A DNA stretch of 30,894 nucleotides from Pseudophaeomoniella oleicola (taxonomy: Eukaryota; Ascomycota; Eurotiomycetes; Phaeomoniellales; Phaeomoniellaceae), in contig QWDQ01000097.1 in NCBI GenBank assembly GCA_003868215.1, forward strand, positions 1 through 30,894. Direction: 5' to 3'. The notes below the pieces were generated by a model. That model saw only the letters and a program-made list of their open reading frames with translations. It ran no database searches and was not told the DNA's origin. This document shows, piece by piece, positions 29,145-30,894 of this stretch. The position numbers and the translations under genes were made by a program. Positions within the stretch are counted from its first letter, which is position 1. The number at the start of each line of letters is the position of its first letter.

Positions 29145-30368
29145 CTACACTAAGATTCGAAAAGAAATAAATCCCACAATAATGGCTAATATTGATGATA
29201 TAGTTGATTTAGATGTTTTTTCATTTGAGAAGAAAACAACTGTATTTTCAATTAAACCAACTAAAGGTAATAATATTATAAAATAACTAAAATATATAGC
29301 AGTTGATATTTGACCAAATTCTATAAAAGGAGATTCAACATGTTTAGCTCCTAAAGCCATTAAAACTAAAAAGTTAGCAGCAAACACAAAAAATAATACC
29401 TTTGAAAGAGGTTTAAATTGAGCACCTCTTAATTTAGAAAGATCAGTAAAAGGCATAGCTAATAAAATTAATAAAGCTAAAAACATAGCTATAACACCTA
29501 ATAATTTATTAGGTATGGATCTTAATATAGCATAGAAAGGTAAAAGATATCATTCCGGAACTATAGCTGCAGGAGTTTGCATAGGATTAGCCATAACATA
29601 ATTTTCACTATCCCCTAAAACATTAGGCATGAAGAATACAAATAAAGATAATACAAATATAAAAGCAAATATAGTAATTAAATCTTTAAATATATAGTAA
29701 GGAGCAAAAGGTATTCTATCTAAATTACCTGTAACACCTATAGGATTACCTGAACCTGATACATGTAATGTTAATAAATGTAATACAACTAAACCTGCTA
29801 ATGCAAAAGGCAATACAAAATGTAATGAAAAAAATCTGTTTAATGTAGCATTATTTACAGAGAAACCTCCTCAAACAAATTCAACTATATCTTGACCTAC
29901 TCATGGTATAGCACTCATTAAATTAGTTATAACTGTTGCACCTCATAAACTCATTTGACCATATGGAAGCACATAACCTAAAAAGGCTGTACCCATCATT
30001 AAAATTAATATTATTACACCTATTGCTCATACTATTGTTCTAGGTGCTCTATAAGATCCATAATATAAACCTTTAGATATATGTAAATAAACTAAAGCAA
30101 AAAATGCTGATGCTGTATTAGCATGGCAGTATCTTATAAATCAACCATTATTTACATCTCTCATTATATGTTCTACAGAATCAAAAGCTTCATATATATT
30201 TGGTATATAATGCATAGCTAATGTAACTCCTGTTACAATTTGAATTATTAAACAAAAACCTAATAGAGATCCCACATTTCAAAGGTAATTTATATTAGAT
30301 GGTTGCGGAGAGTCAACCATATATGAATTGGCAAGTTTCAATATCGAGTGTACTTTTAATAGCCTCAT
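29145..30368 (-). CDS. cob: Apocytochrome b
   Basis: Central subunit of complex III, binding haems bL and bH and both quinone sites. 407 aa under code 4, intronless. It begins [20 protein letters not shown] and has [20 protein letters not shown], the Qo-site block [39 protein letters not shown], and the PEWY motif (AAIVPEWYLLPFYA, Trp as TGA). It is about 20 residues longer than the usual 385-390 owing to a C-terminal tail ([17 protein letters not shown]). orf428 starts five bases after its stop. Confidence 0.97.
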
Positions 30369-30422
30369 TAGATTGACTTTATATAGTAAAATTATAATAA
30401 TTATTTTTAAATTTATAATCTT

Positions 30423-30454
30423 CTCTTCCTCTAAAAAACTTTATTTTACTACTA
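30423..30454 (-). promoter_or_regulatory. TTCTTCC...ACTACTTT-like element, copy 4, before cob
   Basis: CTCTTCCTCTAAAAAAC followed by TTTTACTACTA is the most diverged of the four copies. It lies about 55 bases before the cob ATG. Confidence 0.35.
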
Positions 30455-30521
30455 TGTTAATTATAACTTATATATTCCAATATTAAGTTAGTATATGATA
30501 TATTATATTAAATATATTAAA

Positions 30522-30594
30522 AGCCAGGAGAGAAATTCGAATTCTCACTATTAATGCATGAAATTAATGTTCTTACCAGTTAAACTATCCTAGC
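30522..30594 (-). tRNA. trnM: tRNA-Met (CAT), first copy
   Basis: The acceptor is GCTAGGA/TCCTGGC, the anticodon stem TTAAT/ATTAA and the loop TTCATGC, giving CAT. It lies upstream of cob. Confidence 0.92.
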
Positions 30595-30678
30595 TTTAAT
30601 TTAATAATCTTTTCATGCAACTATATCTAGTTTTATTAAGTTATTTTAAATTATATATTTTTAATAAATTATAATCTA

Positions 30679-30749
30679 CGCCTTCAAGATGACTCGAACA
30701 TCTATACAATTATTAACAGTAATATGCTCTACCTTTGAGCTATAAAGGC
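30679..30749 (-). tRNA. trnN: tRNA-Asn (GTT)
   Basis: The acceptor is GCCTTTA/TGAAGGC and the anticodon loop CTGTTAA gives GTT. It has a standard D arm (AGCTC/GAGC). Confidence 0.93.
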
Positions 30750-30753
30750 TATA

Positions 30754-30823
30754 AGTGTGTACAAGATTCGAACTTATATAACCGCGTCCGTAGCACAGTA
30801 TTTTTACCATTAAATCAACACAC
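30754..30823 (-). tRNA. trnR: tRNA-Arg (ACG)
   Basis: The acceptor is GTGTGT/ACACAC, the anticodon stem CTGTG/CGCGG and the loop CTACGGA, giving ACG for CGN codons. Its 5' bases fall within the 77-bp terminal overlap, so it bridges the circle junction. Confidence 0.93.
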
Positions 30824-30894
30824 CTCTAGAGTCAAATTGACTCTAAAATTTTAACTAATTTATAATTTTTTGTATTTACGGTATTCAGGGTCAT

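Overview
This window is a complete, circular-mapping fungal mitochondrial genome. The first 77 bases recur exactly as the last 77, so the unique molecule is about 30,817 bp. It encodes the standard set for a filamentous ascomycete: cox1-3, cob, nad1-6 with nad4L, atp6/8/9, both rRNAs, rps3 and 25 tRNAs covering all 20 amino acids. It is very AT-rich. TGA is read as tryptophan: it occurs in frame inside conserved genes and a tRNA-Trp with anticodon TCA is present, so genetic code 4 applies. rps3 lies in a group I intron of the large rRNA at the position equivalent to E. coli 2449, which is a Pezizomycotina hallmark. nad4L and nad5 share one base, and cox1 and cox2 form one uninterrupted frame. 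I infer Pezizomycotina, probably Dothideomycetes; the species is not identifiable from this.

Every recognisable mitochondrial gene is on the minus strand. Read in transcription order (high to low coordinate): tRNA Arg-Asn-Met, cob, orf428, a decayed nad1 3' end, orf232, nad1, atp9, atp8, atp6, rrnS, nad6, tRNAs Lys-Tyr-Arg-Gly-Ile-Ser, cox1-cox2, a GC hairpin spacer, nad4, cox3, an accessory ORF of about 292 codons, nad2, nad3, rrnL with its rps3 intron, tRNAs Thr-Glu-Val-Met-Met-Leu, orf411, tRNAs Ala-Pro-Asp-Ser-Trp-Cys, a spacer with ORF debris, tRNAs Phe-Leu-Gln, a foreign-looking insert, tRNA-His, nad4L, nad5 and a small broken-looking ORF. The core genes make subunits of respiratory complexes I, III, IV and V and the organellar ribosome.

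The accessory layer is the most interesting part. At least four sizeable unrecognised ORFs sit between core genes. Two carry exact copies of a core gene's 5' leader just before their start codon: orf411 has 57 bp of the nad4 leader and orf232 has 63 bp of the nad1-atp9 junction. Next to the orf232 leader is a degenerate copy of the nad1 3' end, abutting the stop of orf428. This suggests expression-ready cassettes built by duplicating core-gene junctions. orf411 also contains two close matches to the ubiquitin-interacting motif, unexpected in an organelle-encoded protein.

The second highlight is positions about 3010-4315, a GC-richer block containing the only plausible plus-strand gene (248 aa, no tryptophan). 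Upstream of it are a TATA-like box, a pyrimidine microsatellite and a dense field of ACGT-core palindromes resembling bZIP sites. It looks like nuclear DNA or another foreign element inserted between tRNA-Gln and tRNA-His.
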